This document shows positions 44,269 to 54,000 of a stretch of DNA of 64,000 bases, piece by piece (the stretch's first letter is position 1; every line of letters begins with the position of its first letter). Location of the stretch: positions 22,625,542 through 22,689,541 of the forward strand of contig NC_057924.1 in NCBI RefSeq assembly GCF_018873765.1. The letters are read 5' to 3'. The translations under genes were made by a program, and so were the position numbers. The stretch comes from Telopea speciosissima. Its lineage: Eukaryota; Streptophyta; Magnoliopsida; Proteales; Proteaceae. Below the pieces are notes generated by a model. It was not told where the DNA came from. It ran no database searches and was given only the letters and a program-made list of their open reading frames with translations.

Positions 44269-46884
44269 TTAATTTTTTTTTTGGGTTTGTAGATGAAGCC
44301 ATTTAGGTTGGGGGTTGTGATCCTAGGGTTCCATTTGGAATCCAAGGATGCTTTTGGGTTAGTATCCTCTCTATTTGGAGGCTTGAAGCTAGCCTTGAGT
44401 CTATTCTCTTTCCTTTTCTGGATTTTAATTCTTGGATCTAGGGTTCTTGGTGGAGAAACCCTAGATTTGGGGTTTTGATGAAATTACCCTTTGAACCCAA
44501 CAACCCTATGATAAGGGTAGGGTATTATGACCCTAGGTGGCTTATAGACCTTTTCCCCTAGTCCTTGTGGGCTGAAACCCAAGAGAAATTGAGTTCGGGA
44601 GCTTGCATGTGATGAATTTTGGATTCAGCAGGGTGGTGGACCCTATGGTGGACTCAGACCAGAAACCACAACCAGAGTCCACCCCTTCTCTGCCTGCAGC
44701 TAGACCCTGTGGTGGACTCAGGTCAGGATCCACCCAAGAGTCCAGTCTTAGGTTTTAGAGTATTTTTCCCGAGGTGGACCCAGGCACTGTGCCTCCACTC
44801 AAGAGTCCGCCTAAACTCTATTGTGTTACCTTTAAGCCTAGACTTCGAGACCCCTCCTACCTTACCTAACTCGCTTTGTCACGCTTCTTGAGGCACCATT
44901 ACTCTTACGGTGAGGCTTATCATACGTTGATCGACTATGAACCCTAATAAATGAATTGCGAACTAATAGGTGAGTGGGTGTGAATTTGACTTAATTTAGG
45001 AGTGTTTTGCATTATGTTATGCTTGTATGCCATTTCTCATGCATACTCATTCTTGCATTATTATAATTATGTTTGTGGAAATTACGAATGTATACGTTAT
45101 GAATGTGGCTTGTTAATGTCTTCATCATGTTTATAATTGGTCTGTCATGCGCCGTGTCGTGCTAGTACCTGGGGGATAGATGGTATGGGACGTTGATGCA
45201 TCCGGAATGCCTCTCAATACGATAGTATCGTATTGCATCATATGGTAAGTGCTATTAGGGATGTAAATGGATATTCTTAAATCCGTATTCGATCTGCGTT
45301 TGTATCCGTTTAGGAGAATCCAAATCCGTCCGAAACTAATCGAATACGAATATGATAATCCCCCTATCCGACCGATTATTATCCGATTCGTTTAGCAGTC
45401 CGACGGTAATAAAATATTTGAAATATAACTCTATGTTTGTCTATGCTTTTAAGTTATCTTAGTGGATTTTGTAATCTTATTTTTATAAATTTATAAGTTA
45501 CTAAATTTGTTATTGGTTTATATATATTGTTTTATGCAATGTGATACATGGAATTACATATCTATTAAAAAATAAAAGTAAAAAACGTAAGAGAATAAAA
45601 GACTAAGAAGAGTAGAAGAAAGGGTAGTTACTGAACTCTCAAGTCTCAACCCTAACCCTCATCGTAAAAACTATAAATACGTCAATGGATAGTTGAAAAA
45701 TCATATTCGATCCGTATTCATATCCATTTAGGAGAACCTGTATTCAAAAAATCACCATTCAAAAATTATCCGAGTCTGTCCAAAAACCGATATGATATTA
45801 TCCGAATCCGTCCGAATACAATTGGATACAAATATGATAATGCCACTATCCGACCAAATTCGATCCGTTTACATTCCTAAGTACTATTATATAGTTTGTC
45901 ATGCACCGTGTCGTGCTGGTACCCGGGTACTAGATGGTATGGGACGTTGATGCACCCGGAATACCTCTCAACATGATAGTTCATATAGAATGGTTAGGAT
46001 TACGTTCCCCTTGCTACAACCCTTACCAACAGGGGTTTACGTGTTGGGTATCCAAGGCTCCCTGTGTGCCTGAGGAGTGATACGAGGCCAGGTCAGGGAT
46101 GATCATTGGTTATCAGGGTTTGCCTCTGGGTGGCGAGTGGCTTCTACCGATGCGAGCCCCAAGGTAACAATTGAGGTTGCATCGTGGTGATAAGATAAGT
46201 GATCCATGATGTTTCCCGAGTTATTGCAGTAGCAAGAACCTAGTGACTTAGACATGTTTGCTAGGTGGCTAATATTGTTAATTAATCCATGCATTATGGA
46301 CTATGTGTTATTGTTTGCATGTTCCCCATCCCCTCACTGGGCTCAGTGGAGCTTACCCCTTTTTGCGTAACCTTTTTAGATGCGTTGCAGGTGATGTTTT
46401 GGTGGAAATCTTTGTGACTCTTCTTTCTCTTGGATATGTTTTGCTCGGTGTTGCTGATGTGCAATCGGTGTTATATCTATAATGTTGATTAGATCATGAT
46501 GACTATGTCAATGGGGCACTTGGATCGAGATACTTATTTCTTTATTCCTTTTAAGTTTCATCATTTGTATAGTATAAACTCTCTAAAAATTACTATTGTT
46601 CTTAGTTTTATTTAACCTCTTGAGAAAGGATGTAATATATTATTTGTCTATCACATAGACTTTTGAACGCTTTTATTATTGTAAATGCTTCCATTCTTTT
46701 GCATCTACATATACTTTTATTGTAAATATATTTCTTCCCGCACTCTGATGTACATATGAGTTGTATTGAATTGACTGTGATTCGAGCCACTGCATCGAGA
46801 TCCTGGCAGTGTGGGGTGACACGTGTCACCCTAATTATACCCCTTTTATTGTATTTTATCCCTTTTTGGGATGGGAGTGTAACA
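43483..46884 (+). repeat. 3' LTR of the non-autonomous gypsy element
   Basis: 3.4 kb including the nested hAT MITE. It begins TGTTACACCCACACCC and ends GTGTAACA, with a (CT)n run at about 44231-44264. It is the best-preserved LTR of the family that also includes 54001-57961 and, more distantly, 6294-9635. Confidence 0.9.
45256..45879. mobile_element. hAT-type MITE, 624 bp
   Basis: Ends tagggatgtaaa and, inverted, tttacattccta; target duplication agtgctat (45248-45255) versus agtactat (45880-45887). An 8-bp duplication and these termini are typical of hAT. The empty site is visible in the sister LTR (agtgttat near 37826). There is no transposase; the body is rich in atccgatccg-like inverted motifs. 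Confidence 0.9.
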
Positions 46885-47632
46885 GTAGTAGCACTAACCT
46901 AACTTAGTTGTATTGTTAGGTGGCTAATAAATAATCTAGACTTGCATATCATGTAGGATCATGTGGAATGTGGTTGCATGTGCATGCATGATGATAAGTT
47001 TTGCTCACGAGCTCGGTGGGGCTCATACTCTGTTATATATATTTTTCTTCTAAATGATTCTGCAGGTGGATGCCGTTGTGGCATGGAGGCTCAGTACGAG
47101 GAGGAGAGCCCTAATTGTTATGATGATATTGGTGTGGACCCCGACGGAGGTCGTGCCGATGATGCGTGCATTCTCGGTGGTCATTGATGAAGACCAGTGA
47201 GGAATGTACTTGATGCTTTTTATCTTGGGGACTCCTTTTTGATTTTGTTAGGAGTTTATCCCCGTCTTGCTTGTGGTGCAGTCTTAGTTTTTCTTTCCTT
47301 TTTTGGGTTGAGTTATCTCGCCCTGTATATGTACATGTATGTATTTCCTTTTAGCTTTGTCAGCTTTATCTTTCAGTCGTGGGTTGTATCTGGGAGGGAA
47401 TGTTTCAAAATTCTTTTATGTATATGTATCACCATCATTCCCGTATCACTACTCTTTCTTTCTTGTTATAATTGTAGATTATCTGTAGCACTTTGATCTT
47501 ACTTGTAGTAATGTGATGAATGTGGGACCGTGAATGTATTAACAGCTTCTAGATCCGTGGGGTTTGGCGGATTGCCGTTACACAATTCGGGTCACCTACC
47601 CAATCCTCCCAGGGGTGGTTTGGGGTGTGACA
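46885..47632 (+). repeat. 3' LTR of the Tekay element, second part
   Basis: Collinear with 25217-27727 of the 5' LTR apart from the solo LTR there. It ends GTGTGACA at 47632, followed by the target duplication ggtgt. Confidence 0.92.
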
Positions 47633-47637
47633 GGTGT

Positions 47638-48194
47638 ACTCATACTCCCAAATGTGGGTGTACCCCCATACCTACTATGGACTACCCCTCTCTCCTTACT
47701 ATGGGTGTACCCCCTACCCACTGTGGGTGTGGCTGATTTTGTAATTGAACCACCCCTACGTATAGCAGCTTTCGGTGGCCTACTAAAACTTGTTTGTCTC
47801 TGAGTTTGACTCTCAATCAACTCAACAGGAGTAAACACTTCTGCTCCCATTTCTGGCCGATCTATTATAGTATCACTCCCAATGTGTGTCCATTGATGGT
47901 AGTACATTTAGTTTGCTCGATCACTTGTACATTGTAAACATAAAGATGTATATCATCCATTTCATTAAACTCATCAAACATCTTTACTATTGCAGTGTCA
48001 CTCTGCACATCTACATCTTTCATGGATGTTACATATTTCACTGTAAAGTTGACAGACATTCCCTTGGGTATATAACTCAAAACTGAGTTGTATATATCCC
48101 CAATAATCTCAAGATAACCAATCCTATCCACATCTACCAATTTAGATTCAGCCCTCATATAATGGTACACCAACATGCAAACCATATTAGCCAT
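47638..48194 (-). pseudogene. MULE transposase, N-terminal part
   Basis: From ATG 48194 the minus strand reads MANMVCMLVYHYMRAESKLV, then SVLSYIPKGMSVNFTVKYV and MFDEFNEMDDIHLYVYNV, the N-terminal pattern of plant MuDR-type transposases. A frameshift near 47870 moves on into GSDTIIDRPEMGAEVFTPVE and a Ser/Arg/Gly-rich linker up to the Tekay target site GGTGT. The sentence STPV at 47640 joins directly to TPIVGNATMRTDSTHTT at 22634 once the retrotransposon and one duplicate are removed. It contributes to DNA-binding transposase in intact relatives. Confidence 0.85.
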
Positions 48195-49431
48195 TCAACA
48201 AATTTATGCCTGTAATCATAAACAAAACCCAAGTGCTTAACAAAATATTAGATTCAAGCATATAGTTTAACAGATTTAACAATTAACAAATCAATATCTT
48301 CTAGCATGAACACAAACATTTTAAAAATTTAGTGGCTTCAAGCATGAACACAGACATGAAGGGTAGGGGTTGGAACAGACAAATTCAAGTCATTGGGATG
48401 GGTTTGGGCAACCTACCAAGCCAGCCAAACCTGCCCAGTGTCAAACATATCCCAACCATAAGCTCAAGCAAGTTCCTAGCTTGGTCAATCCCAGATGGAA
48501 TCAACAAAGTTAAGGAATTCAGGGCTTGTGAGGACTGCAGGTTTGGTTTAGATCCTAAACATTCAGGTGCTGATGAAGCTTCATTCAATAAATTATGGCA
48601 AAATTTGACAGGGTATCAAGTCATCCAATAGATGCAGATACAATATTTTAGAACATATCAGGTGCTTAGAGTTTAGAGAACTTTTCTGTAACATATTTAT
48701 TTAGCATGCACCACAGATGCATAACATGCATTGCTCGAACCACAAAAAGCAAGGAGTGGTAAATCACTACAGAACCCCCTCAAGGTTCAAGCAAAGACCA
48801 CAAAAATAATGAGACCAATGAATAGGAAATAGTGCAGCACCAGTCATAAGAAAACCAAAGAAAGGACCCAGTGGTAAAAACACAAACTTATAACCAACCC
48901 TAAGCCAGATGCGCACAAGAACCACCGAAATCAAATGGGTCAGCATTCCTGGTGACATGATAAGCAAAAAATGCAATGGAAATTAAAGGGATGTTGCATT
49001 CAAGTTCAGCAAATAATTGAAACAAAATATGATCCCAAACTCCAAATATGATCCCCAAACCTCCAAATTAAGCAATAATCACTTAAAGAAATATGATCCA
49101 AATATCCAAATTAAACAAAAATCATAACAATTTGAACCAATTGAATAACAAATTACATAAATCCTAACCTATTTAACATAAACCCTAAACCTATTTCACC
49201 GATATTAAACTTAACTATTCAGATTTACAAAAAAAAACCCCTAGTTTAACATCATTTCAGTTTACACAATAATCACAACTAGATAGACCTTAGTTTGTTA
49301 AGGGTTTTCACTTACAGTGTATATGAGATCCTCTAATAGTGAAAGTTATAGTAATGAGATGAAGACTTGCAGGTTTTTGCTTTAATCGTCGGTCCTTTCT
49401 TCTCCAAGAACAATCGCGAAGATGAAGCGCA
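48195..49431. other. Upstream region of the MULE transposase
   Basis: Should hold the transposase promoter and leader. A 99-codon plus-strand frame (48332-48631) has no recognisable domain and no similarity to other frames here. Otherwise AT-rich and unremarkable. Confidence 0.4.
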
Positions 49432-49436
49432 AGAGC

Positions 49437-50788
49437 TATTGGGAATAACCCTGATGCGCAATGGAATTTGGATCGGGTCAATACTTGTAGTTCATGATCA
49501 AGAGTAGGGAAGAAACAATTTCAAAATAACATTCATGGTTATCTTAGAGTCGTAAGTGAAACTCCTCCTATAGATAATAGGTCTTCCAACTTGTGCAAAC
49601 TTGGAGATTGAAAAATTGTTCAACACTTTACAGCTTGATCAATCCTTGCAACCTTTTAGAAGAACACAAAAATCACCAAGGCCTCTTGAGTTAACTAACT
49701 CAAGTCTCACACACACCACTACAAGAGCGGGGAGAGAGAGAAATCATGAAAGGAGGAGAGAGCATTATCAAAATCGTGGAGAGGCTCGTCCCTCTCCCTC
49801 CTTTATAATTTTAGAGATCCTTGGATCTCAAGTAATCCCCTTCCATCTTGGCCTTGGCTCAATCTTTCATTTTGGTGTTTTGTGAATCTTCTAATTTTTA
49901 CAACTCCAATTTGCTACTAAAGTGAAAACACAGAATCTCAAAAGGGATACAATCTTTTCAAACTATGGTTCATGAGATATTCTCATAATATCTGTTGTCA
50001 TAATATAAAAAGATATTCAACCATAAATATTTTATTCTCCCATATAATGCCATGTGTCCAATAAACTCTTTTATTACACATAAGCCCTTCTACTTTTTTA
50101 ATATCCCATAATAAATAATAGGGTATGTACTTTAATGCTACTAATCCCCAATTCATCATGTACGTTAATCGAGAGGATATGTGATTGCGATCGGACGACC
50201 ATAAAATTTTGAAATAAAATTTAATATATTATATATTAATTTTATATTAAAAATAAATTTATAAAACATTTCGAATAAACACTGGATCCAGATTTCTGTC
50301 CAACCAATCACCGACTTTCTCTTTCCTGGATATTCCCCGTAAACAGGTAGTGGATTCCATGTTGAGAAACCCTTTGCTTACAATGCAGGATCACGAATCC
50401 AGTGTACCGGTTTATAATCCGATTGGACATCAACCATTGGCTTACCAAAATCCCTAATGCCGCACTGCAACAAATGGAATCTCTCAGGTCAAATCGAGTG
50501 ACGGGTAAGTCACACACACAACCAGTAGCAGTACATAAGATATACATACCAGATTCTCATCTATACACATTCTCGACGTGTACCCACATCCATGCACCGA
50601 AATCTCCATTTCTCGTGACATGCGATATGAAAACCATATAAACAGGATGTCCAGTCCCGTTCTCAATTCAGACAAGTTTTAGGTAAAGACCTATGGAACA
50701 TTCTTATAAGCCCAAATAAAATAATAAAATGTAAAAAATAAATTCAATAATTTAATAATTCGGGTTTGATGGACACACAATTCCAACA
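49437..50788 (-). mobile_element. Solo LTR (1352 bp), copia-type, in the MULE
   Basis: On the minus strand it begins TGTTGGAATTGTGTGTCC at 50788 and ends TTATTCCCAATA at 49437. The perfect target duplication agagc occurs at 49432-49436 and 50789-50793. A TATAAAGG on the minus strand near 49807 may be its promoter. No coding domain. The copia assignment comes from the familiar LTR start and is an inference. Confidence 0.88.
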
Positions 50789-50815
50789 AGAGCAAGAGGA
50801 AAACAGTTCCCTCAC

Positions 50816-50878
50816 CTGGCCGCGAAGATGCAGTGCATGTGCGAGAGGAGATCAGTACCCTCACTGGCCGCGAAGATG
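50816..50878. repeat. Short direct repeat in the MULE subterminal region
   Basis: ctggccgcgaagatg occurs at 50816-50830 and 50864-50878; a related cgcgaagatgaagcg lies at about 49415 on the other side of the solo LTR. Confidence 0.7.
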
Positions 50879-50940
50879 AAGTGTAACTGTGTAAGAGAGG
50901 AAGATGAGTTGTAGGGTTGAGTTGTAGACCTAATGCTCAA

Positions 50941-51191
50941 TTCCCTCTTTTGCCTTGCTCTAAAGGTCATATGCTTAAGTGAGGTCAAATGGGTCATTCT
51001 ACCCTATCAAGGGGCAGAATGGTCCATAAATGTTAAAAAATCAGGATCCATTATAACATAACGAATCTGTCTAACGCGAGGGACTATAGTGATACTTAGT
51101 TTGGAAAGCAGGGGTGCACGTCGAATTAGTGATGGTTCAAGGGGGCAACTGTAAGTTTGACCATTTTCAGGGGGGCATTTGAAAAAAACCC
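50941..51191 (-). repeat. Right TIR of the second MULE
   Basis: Inverted partner of 17917-18165, ending in ccc followed by tgT10. Confidence 0.9.
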
Positions 51192-51265
51192 TGTTTTTTT
51201 TTTAGGTAAGAGAAATTAAAGATAACCAGAGCTATAAATTAGGTGAGAGTAATAAACAATTGAAG

Positions 51266-51780
51266 TTTTTTTTTTTGGATAGATAGACCCCAATTAAGGA
51301 GGTTTGAACTCATAACCGTAGTGCGGAAATCGGGTTTGACTACGGCGAGTCATGTGCCCAAGTCGAGTCAAAATTTTGGAAAAGCTGGTCAAGAGTCATA
51401 TAGACTAGGTCAGGGTAAAAAATGACGAGACTGGGTCATAAATTGTCTGAATCAAATAAGACTCGGTATTTTTACTTGAGTCATGATAAACTTGGCGTGT
51501 TTAGTTGTTTTTCAAAAACCATAAAGCCGTTTCACTTAAGAAACTAAGTTGAGTAAAATAGTAAATCCGTATTCTAAAACATTAAGAAACCGTCAACTCC
51601 TTGACCTCTCTTCTCTCGTTCATTGGTATAAACTCAAAATGCATTGAAAAAATACAAAAAAATGTGACTCGCCTTCACTGGGTTTGACGAGTTGAGTCAG
51701 AAAACCTGATTTTCCAACTATGTTCATAACCTCTTAATTATGAGGTGTTGGTCTTTGCCAATTGACCTACCCTTGGGGTT
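51266..51780 (-). mobile_element. tRNA-derived SINE, split by a MITE
   Basis: Read on the minus strand from 51780: an A-box-like ggtaggtcaattggcaaag, then (beyond the inserted MITE) a B-box-like gagttcaaacctcc, then a short tail atccaaaaaaaaaaac. The flanks are aacaattaaa (51781-51790) and aacaattgaa (51255-51264), a good target duplication. Without the MITE the element is about 110 bp. It was probably transcribed by RNA polymerase III when active. Confidence 0.75.
51318..51722. mobile_element. MITE with 9-bp target duplication inside the SINE
   Basis: Flanked by ctcataacc (51309-51317) and ttcataacc (51723-51731). Ends gtagtgcggaaatcgggttt and, inverted, catagttggaaaatcaggtt match imperfectly. 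The 9-bp duplication suggests a Mutator-type MITE. No coding capacity. Repeated gagtc/gactc phrases fill the body. Confidence 0.65.
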
Positions 51781-51790
51781 AACAATTAAA

Positions 51791-52640
51791 CTTGTTATTA
51801 TATATTTCTTGATATTTTTTAGCCCAAAAAGAAAGAGGGAGGGAGTGGGGGCAAAAGCCCCTTCACAGCCATGTCCTTTTTACTGGCACTTAAATCTGTT
51901 TGTGTCAAGTTTGATGGAGCATTTATGAGTAGGTAGATTTTCAAGGTCGGCTGCTCACATGTCAAGTTTTAGCTCAAACAAAATTAGCCAGGAGTATACT
52001 ACGGCTTTGAAAAAGTCTAAGAAATGGGATAATTGCATTACAGTACACATCCATGCATGGACATATAGAGATAAGTATAATACTCACAGGAGAATATTAT
52101 TAATTTGAACCTGAAACTTGGCATATGGCATATTCAAACAGTCCCATATCTATTCGACAGTTGGAAATTGACACATCATCATGTCAAAAATTCAGAATCC
52201 CTAGGAGAGAAGCATGATTTTCCTTTCTATTTTTGGGAGGCAAGATGTAGTTTGATAAATGAGCATCAATCTCATATTCTCAAATTCCAATAAAAAAAAG
52301 TTCTCATACTTGATTTCATTTTATTCTAAATCTATAACTGACACCATACCGGCCAGCCCTAGACAACAAAGGCGTTATGAAGGTTTTAAGTTAGAACTGC
52401 AATGGGTGTCGTGGTCGATCAATAGTTCGAGCAATTATCATCAACAAATAGTTCAAGCAATAAATGACCTCTCTAGATTGTTACCTTATTGCATAACCCT
52501 TCCACCAGCATGAGTCCAATGAGAGCGTACGAAGGAGCATCCATATTTTGCATGCTCATGTGTCTGACTGAAGGATCCATGGGACCAGCTAGTGTTCTTT
52601 CTCTGTTTATTATTTACAAGACAATTTATTAAATTTAGAT
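51791..52640. other. Unassigned stretch
   Basis: No gene, no repeat structure recognised. The frame at 52259-52513 (84 codons) has no known motif. Confidence 0.4.
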
Positions 52641-52679
52641 TAGCTTCAAAGGTTATGTAAAGTTAGGGAGAGAGTTGTC

Positions 52680-52888
52680 TGAGCAAGTGTCATGTAACCA
52701 AATTGGGTTTGGACCTGAGGCCCATACCCGCACCCACTTGGGGCAGCTGTGGGTCAAGAGGGCCCACTAGGGTTAGGGTTAGAGGAAGGGGGCCACATGG
52801 TGATCCTCCCAATATTATTTATATATTGAGTGAGGGGGGGACTGAAAAGAATAACTTCTGCCAAAGCCCCCCTCATTCTTAATTCTCA

Positions 52889-52929
<41 letters not shown>

Positions 52930-53806
52930 CTTGCTCTCTTCTTCCTCCATGTGTGTGTGTCCTAAGGGTGTCAAAACCAAACCGAACCCGAAACCGAGCG
53001 GAACCAAATTAATTCGGTTTGGTTTCGCTTTTGGTATATGGTATTCTAATTAGATTCAGTTCGGTTTTGGTTTCATACCAAGACCCGTCGGTTTGAACCG
53101 AAACGAACAGGATACAATAGTTAATCAAAAGCCATATATCTTTTAAAATTTTTGGTAACCATATCTAACCGAATGACTTTAAATATTCCAATTTCCTATG
53201 TTTTCTTTTTCATATTCCACTTTTCATGGGGCAAAATAAAAAAACCCTATAAATTTTCTTTGTATTTTTGGTAACCATCTAACAGAATGACTTTTCATAT
53301 TCCACTTTCCAGGTTTTCTCTATTTCCCTTTCTCAGTTTCTTAGTTTCTCTTTACCTTTTCAACTTCAACTCTTCAAGAGTGCAACCGAATTAGAACCGT
53401 AACCCGAAACCGAATTAGACCCAATTGGAACCATATTTGGAAACCGAATTAGAACCAGTAACCGAACTGAACTAAGCGGTTTGGATTCGGTTGGTGGTCC
53501 CAGAACCGACTCGATTTTCGATTCGGTTTGGGTCACACCCTCAAGTTCTCGGAATTGAACCAAATACCCGAAACTGAACCGATTGACCCCATCGTATGTC
53601 CCAAGGGGCTTCCATCATAGCCTCTGGTCTTGGAGTGTGGACGTCGAGTTGTCTCAATCACCTATCGAATGCACTGCCGTGAGGAAGTCGCTCTCTTCTG
53701 TTGTTCGTTCGGCCATCAATCAAGAACGCCTCAATCCTCTTCTGTTGCGTTTTGGATATCACGCTACGAAGGTAACGATTGATATCCACTCTCTTTTGTT
53801 TTAATA
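52680..53806 (+). repeat. Probable 5' LTR of a copia element (ends unclear)
   Basis: It has a TATA-like tatttatata at 52815-52824, a (CT)n leader (52892-52926) and a PBS-like ttggtataagagcc at 53807-53820 (one mismatch to the initiator Met-tRNA site). A plus-strand copia gag follows at 59579. No second LTR copy is in the window, so neither end is certain. A hAT-like MITE is inserted at 52965-53541. Confidence 0.5.
52965..53541. mobile_element. hAT-like MITE rich in aaccgaa motifs
   Basis: Ends agggtgtcaaaaccaaaccg and, inverted, agggtgtgacccaaaccgaa are clear terminal inverted repeats. The 577-bp body repeats aaccgaa/ttcggtt in both orientations. No convincing 8-bp target duplication, so the superfamily is tentative. 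Confidence 0.6.
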
Positions 53807-54000
53807 TTGGTATAAGAGCCTTTACTATTCTTGGTTGCGCCGCAAACTGTCTCAAATCACCGTGCCTCCCGTGTTTAGCCATGGCTAAGCGCATCTTGTT
53901 TTTTTTCTATGCGCTACACCATTCAACAACTTTTTGAGACCTCTGCCCTTTCATGATCAGTGGGGCCGCAGGCCTGTGTGGCTTGTGCGACCATTGGTTG

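Larger units (their letters stand above)
37513..46884 (+). mobile_element. Non-autonomous gypsy-type LTR retrotransposon without pol
   Basis: A truncated 5' LTR (37513-38827) and a complete 3' LTR (43483-46884) enclose a 4.65-kb internal region. The PBS (tggtatcagagc, 38831-38842) and a purine tract before 43483 set plus orientation. Only gag pieces are coding-like; no pol domain is seen. The final internal bases tttggggacgaaatttc resemble the pol-LTR junction of chromoviruses. The LTR end TGTAACA is followed by gtagt (46885-46889), which fits a 5-bp target duplication in the host LTR; the left copy was lost in a deletion that also removed the first 1.45 kb of the 5' LTR. Confidence 0.88.
22640..47632 (+). 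mobile_element. Tekay/Del-type Ty3/gypsy chromovirus, nested in the MULE transposase
   Basis: Bounded by the perfect target duplication ggtgt (22635-22639 and 47633-47637). The 5' LTR is 22640-27727; the 3' LTR is 35304-47632 with interruptions. LTRs begin TGTCAAACC and end GTGTGACA. PBS and PPT place it on the plus strand. The order gag, protease, RT, RNase H, integrase and a C-terminal chromodomain-like segment, plus LTRs of over 3 kb, match the Tekay/Del clade. An antisense ORF sits between PBS and gag. Gag and pol contain many stops. Nested in it are a solo LTR (25675-27431) and a non-autonomous gypsy element (37513-46884). Confidence 0.93.
17917..51191 (-). mobile_element. MULE with MuDR-type transposase, inflated to 33 kb by nested elements
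   Basis: Terminal inverted repeats of about 250 bp (17917-18165 and 50941-51191) match closely, sharing runs such as ctttagagcaaggcaaaaga and ttatgttataat. Inside are a transposase read from 48194 to 20223 on the minus strand and a GRF zinc-finger gene on the plus strand. The exact target duplication cannot be fixed because both outer flanks are poly-T (T12 on the left, T10 on the right). The identical 16-mer gaaattaaagataacc lies at 17888-17903 and 51212-51227. After removing the Tekay element (22640-47632) and the solo LTR (49437-50788) the MULE would be about 7 kb. Broken transposase frames show it is no longer autonomous. Confidence 0.85.

Noticed and set aside
45645..45663. Telomere-like ccctaaccct
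   Set aside because: Only about one and a half repeats inside a MITE; not a telomeric array.
48332..48631. 99-codon plus-strand ORF inside the MULE
   Set aside because: No recognisable domain, lies opposite to the presumed transposase promoter region, and has no second copy in the window.
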